Assembly (NCBI GenBank): GCA_008360975.2
Contig: CM039211.1
Location: 71,445,965-71,509,964, forward strand
Reading direction: 5' to 3'
Source: Lichenostomus cassidix
Taxonomy: Eukaryota; Chordata; Aves; Passeriformes; Meliphagidae
Length of the DNA stretch: 64,000 nucleotides
Each line of letters begins with the position of its first letter. The first letter of the stretch is position 1. Shown here piece after piece: positions 60,334 to 64,000 of this stretch. Below the pieces are notes generated by a model. That model was given only the letters and a program-made list of their open reading frames with translations. It was not told the origin of the DNA and searched no databases. The position numbers and the translations under genes were made by a program.

Positions 60334-61638
60334 AATCCAAATTCATGTGCTGATGGGTATATTTCTGTAAGGTTTCCTCCATTTTGCATACAGATATTCA
60401 CTTAGTGTAAGCTATTCTTTTCCTCATGATATCTTGTACACAGAAAATGCAAAGCTCAGGCATTAACAATAACCATAAAAACACCAAACTAAGCAATAAT
60501 AATAATTATGGTACTGATTCGACATAATAACAGCAATAACTGGTTTTGAAACCCTGTGAGTGTAAAAGTCTTGTTTGTTTTATGAGCCTACACATAGTGC
60601 TGGTCTTAAAAATAAGAAATGTGCTTTCCAGCTCAGATTTCATGAAAAAAATTACATCTTTAATTAAGATTTATGGCATTCAATAGAACTCAGCAAGGAT
60701 AGAAAAACTGCTTCAGAGTGTAAAAAAAGCCAGTTAAAAATGGGGAAATATGATTAAGTGTCTTTAATTCCTACTGCCTCCTTTACGGGGTTTCCGATGG
60801 CCTCAGGCAGAAATAGGCACTTATTGTCTTTAAAACGGCATTATTCTTGGCATAAAATGTTTATGGATCAAGATGAAACTCGTTTTGAGAAATAATAACA
60901 CTGGCATGAGTTGAAAGTACCTTGCCTTTGGAGGAGAAAAAAAAAATTAAACATATATTTAGTTTAATGGAAAAATGTACTTACAGGCAAACAGTTTAAA
61001 AAAAGAGAGAGAGATTTTCATGATGAAAAATATGATTTAAACATATAATACTTATGAGACCAGGGTGATTTGCATCTCAATAACATAAAGTTAAATTTAA
61101 ATCTCAGTTCAGCTTTAAAATGGAGATAATGATGACCCTGAAAGGAGAATGGAGCTTTGCAAGGAGCACCATTAACTCTTTCTAGGCAACTGTGTTGCCT
61201 TGGGCGATGAAAAGCTAGGAAAGGTAGAATCCTTTCAGGGCTCAGACTCCTAAGCACTTGGCATATATTTCTGCAGATTTAACTGCAGGAAGCAGTAAAT
61301 ACTGATAGTCAAGCCTGGTCTGAGTCTTTGCAATCCTAGCCTTGTTGGCACTGCAAACCACAGCCAAGGATGATTTGCAATGGGTGGCATTAAATACATG
61401 ACCCTCTCATGAAAACTTTCCCATATCCCAGATCCAGGAGGCAGTCTGAAGCAGAGAACTGCCTGATATCAGGTGGTTCTGCTGCCCAGAGGTGAAAATT
61501 ACATGAACCCACATACCACCACTTTTGTCAAAATTTAGAGCTGGTCAGGGGTTTGTAAGTTGGGCTTCCAGCACAGCTTTGTCTCCTTTGGAGTGGAAAT
61601 AATGACAAGAACCAAGAGCATTCTTGCTGGACCATTGA
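60334..61638. other. Unique DNA between the duplicated modules
   Basis: It contains an AT-rich block at about 60650-60960 that retains four CpGs, and short A runs at 60939-60950. No gene is recognised. Confidence 0.55.
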
Positions 61639-61730
61639 TGCATTCAAAAAAAAAAACGAAAAAAAACCCACAAACCAAACAACCTCAACCATACTAACAA
61701 AAATCACAAAACCTTATAATGAAACTGTTA
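61639..61730. repeat. Copy 2 of the local duplicated module (about 90 bp)
   Basis: It opens with TGCATTCAAAAAAAAAAACG and then a longer A-rich stretch than copy 1. Next comes the 50-bp core identical to 60278-60327 in direct orientation, then CTGTTA. It is followed by a small extra ATAATGAAACTG repeat at about 61739-61750. Confidence 0.85.
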
Positions 61731-63400
61731 GCTTGAATATAATGAAACTGCAGCTTGCATTATCAGCTTGTTTCATCAAGGATTGGTACATGTTTTAGTA
61801 TGGTTGCTCACACAGCTGTGCACTGAGAGATCTGAACCCAAAACCTGCACTAAAATACAAATAACTGCAGCCAGAGAACAAGGTTCAACATGATTGAACC
61901 TGGAGGACTGATGAGTTGCTAACAAATTCCTTTTGATCTTGCTTGAATGTTTGAAATGTGAGTGGTGTTAAGGTGTCTTCTAACATCCTGCCTTGTCTCA
62001 GAAACATGGTTAGACCCCTTCAGTTAGGAAATGTTGCTGGGGTGAGATGGCAACCCCATTGCAGTTGGGTTTGGAGAGTGGGTTATGGCTGTAATACATA
62101 TGGAGCCTGAGGGAAATGCAGAAAAATAAAACAGCATCTAGCAGCGTATCTTTTCTCCCATCTGGCAAAAGCTTGTTCCATTAAAAAAATGTTTCATGCA
62201 AGTAGTTAACATCTAAACTTCATTGAAATGACACCATAAGATCCTAAGGAATAGACTGCATTCTTTTATCACCTCATTTCATATCCAATAAAGGTGAAAA
62301 ACACTAGATGCTCTGTTACTTGCCCCAGAAAAGAGAGGCAGCCTGAGCACTGCTTTCCAACCTAAGAATGAGACTCAAAACTCAGGAAAGCTCAGCCGAG
62401 ACCTCACAGAGGGTTCTACATCTCAAATCATCAAGATCCCAACAACCATTCAACACTACCCTATCAGGGCTTTTCAAGAAAGACTTCTTGAATGTGTTTC
62501 ATTAAAGGGATGACCTATACTAAGCCTCACAAAAGTTTCAGGGGTAAGAAGGCTCTGAAACTTCAGGTCACCTTTAATTTGAAGATGCGTGACCATGGAG
62601 AAAAAAAAAAAATCAAATAATTTTTTTTTAAATTCATTTGCATTGAGAGAATGGCTGCTTAGACCAGTCACATGGAAGAGGGAAAGATACCCATCTCAAA
62701 AGAATATTAGTGCTTTGCACAGAGTAATTTTATTATTTTGGTTTTATGGATTTAAAATTAAAATGTCAACATCAACCAGCTCCCTAATAAATAAAGGTTC
62801 TGACAGGTAGAGCACAAAAAAAAAATTAGTTTTGCTTAACAACTCATCTTAAGAGTGATACACAAAAGGGCTATTCAAACCCCACTACCAGTATCACAGA
62901 GCAGGAATCTTGATTTATTACTGCCTTTTACTGAGAAGCAAGTCAATGTTTTTCTTGACTTTCCATCTTCTCTATCTGGCTGTCCAAGTACTGACCTTAG
63001 GAGGAGCTGGAAACATACCAAAGCTTGAACTGAAACTAATTTTCCTATTGTCTCTGTGCCACTGTACTGCTCAGCACCTACCCCTTAATGAGGTGATATG
63101 ATAATCAAAGTTTTCACACTTCCAAGAGACATTTCTTTCTAAGGAAGAAAGGTCTGAAGAAGAAGGAAGAATGTGGGCATATTTCCTTAGGTTCTGTAGC
63201 ATCAGCTCCATCTCCTGACTAAGCTTCCCAAACCAAGAGCAGACACAATCCTGAGAGTCTCATGATGAACTTGAACCTCACAAACACATTTGGAAATTCC
63301 AGAATTTCAACAACACAACGATAAAGATGCCTTCAAACACTGATCCAAGTGCTCTGTGGGCCTGGGCACCGAAAGTGGAAGACTAACCCAAGATGTAAAA
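61731..63400. other. Unique non-coding DNA
   Basis: Short A/T runs occur at 62599-62631 and 62814-62824. Nothing else is recognised. Confidence 0.6.
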
Positions 63401-63660
63401 CATCATTATGGTTTGGTTGGACACCTTCCACTATCCCAGGTTGCTCCAAGCCTGGTCCAGCCTGGCCTTGGACACTTCCAGGGATCCAGGGGCAGCCACA
63501 GCTTCTCTGGGCACCCTGTGCCAGGGCCTCACCACCCTCACAGCCAGCAATTCCTTCCCAATATCCCATCTATCCCTGCCCTCTGGCAGTGGGAAGCCAT
63601 TCCCCCTCGTCCTGTCACTCCATGTCCTTGTCTAAAGTCCCTCTCCAGCTCTCCTGTACA
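63401..63660 (-). mobile_element. CR1 LINE fragment with a deletion near its 3' end (about 260 bp)
   Basis: On plus it opens CATCATTATGGTTTGGTTGG, the CR1 terminus, then jumps directly to ACACCTTCCACTATCCCAGG. The normal intervening stretch of roughly 40-50 bp is missing. It continues TTGCTCCAAGCCTGGTCC, CACTTCCAGGGATCCAGGGG, TTCTCTGGGCACCCTGTGCC, AATTCCTTCCCAATATCCC and CCCCCTCGTCCTGTCACTCC. Minus-sense, and similar to the copy at 20.3 kb; the shared CCAGGGATCCAGGGGCAG block suggests the same subfamily. Confidence 0.9.
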
Positions 63661-64000
63661 CTTTTTCACTTCTTCTTTGGCTTCATATTTTTAATATGAA
63701 TAAAAAAAATTTATATCACTTAGTTGTGACAAAAAAATCGTATTTATGTGTGCAGGATATTCAGCTAAAACCATGGATAATTTATGAGTTCATGTTTGTG
63801 TGAAAAGGGAAGGTTTGAGACATTTCCAAAATAAGAGTTTATTTTGGGATCTTTTAGCTAACATATGGCTGCATCCAAACTTTGAAATACTAAATAATTT
63901 ATTACCAATTTCCTTTAAATTAACCTTTTTGAACAAGTTACATTGTATTTATCAAAATGTATTACTTAATTTATTTTTTCAGCTAATTATATTCACATAT
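63661..64000. other. Unique AT-rich non-coding DNA
   Basis: Nothing recognised up to the end of the window. Confidence 0.6.

Noticed and set aside
1..64000. CRISPR arrays, operons, riboswitches or other prokaryotic systems
   Set aside because: The window is vertebrate nuclear DNA with LINE and LTR elements. No spaced direct repeats, ribosome-binding sites or gene clusters exist.

Overview
The window looks like vertebrate nuclear DNA from a bird, possibly a songbird. It is AT-rich, CpG-poor and full of short open frames that do not look like proteins. It is peppered with 5'-truncated CR1 LINE fragments, whose diagnostic 3' end is a tandem octamer of the ATTCTATG type. There is one solo LTR with an avian retrovirus-like promoter layout. 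I see no SINE family, no tRNA or rRNA gene, no CpG island and no convincing protein-coding exon. The stretch reads as a gene desert or a very large intron. The bird assignment rests on the CR1 and LTR character; a crocodilian or turtle cannot be fully excluded.

Layout. 1-8.1 kb: CR1 copies at 278, 2997, 3650 and 7583, plus TTTC, TA and CT microsatellites. 8-20 kb: mostly unique DNA with two short CR1 tails (12.78 and 14.42 kb) and a minus-strand solo LTR at about 14.87-15.25 kb. 20-33.4 kb: the densest CR1 zone, with young copies (20.26, 28.29, 29.73, 31.23, 32.29, 33.06 kb) and two visibly older ones (21.1 and 27.6 kb). 33.4-39.6 kb: repeat-poor, AT-rich unique DNA. 39.7-42.6 kb: three CR1 copies. 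44.93-45.42 kb: a 330-bp GGAGA pentanucleotide array followed by an ATT microsatellite. 45.4-51.5 kb: repeat-poor, with TAAT-rich blocks resembling conserved non-coding elements. 51.5-54.6 kb: four CR1 pieces, one retaining the reverse-transcriptase FVDD motif. 54.6-64 kb: mostly unique, A-rich tracts, a locally duplicated module of about 85 bp at 60.25 and 61.64 kb, and a last CR1 at 63.4 kb.

Functionally there is no gene set to connect. Any function is most likely regulatory (CpG-retaining or TAAT-rich unique blocks) or structural (polypurine array, AT palindrome). I did not find a new multi-gene system. The most useful leads are the duplicated module at 60.3/61.6 kb, a weak exon-like frame at 30.79-30.94 kb, the pentanucleotide array with a directional change of unit, and the candidate conserved blocks. 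CR1 and LTR identifications come from recognising family hallmarks by eye; boundaries are approximate, usually within 5-20 bp.
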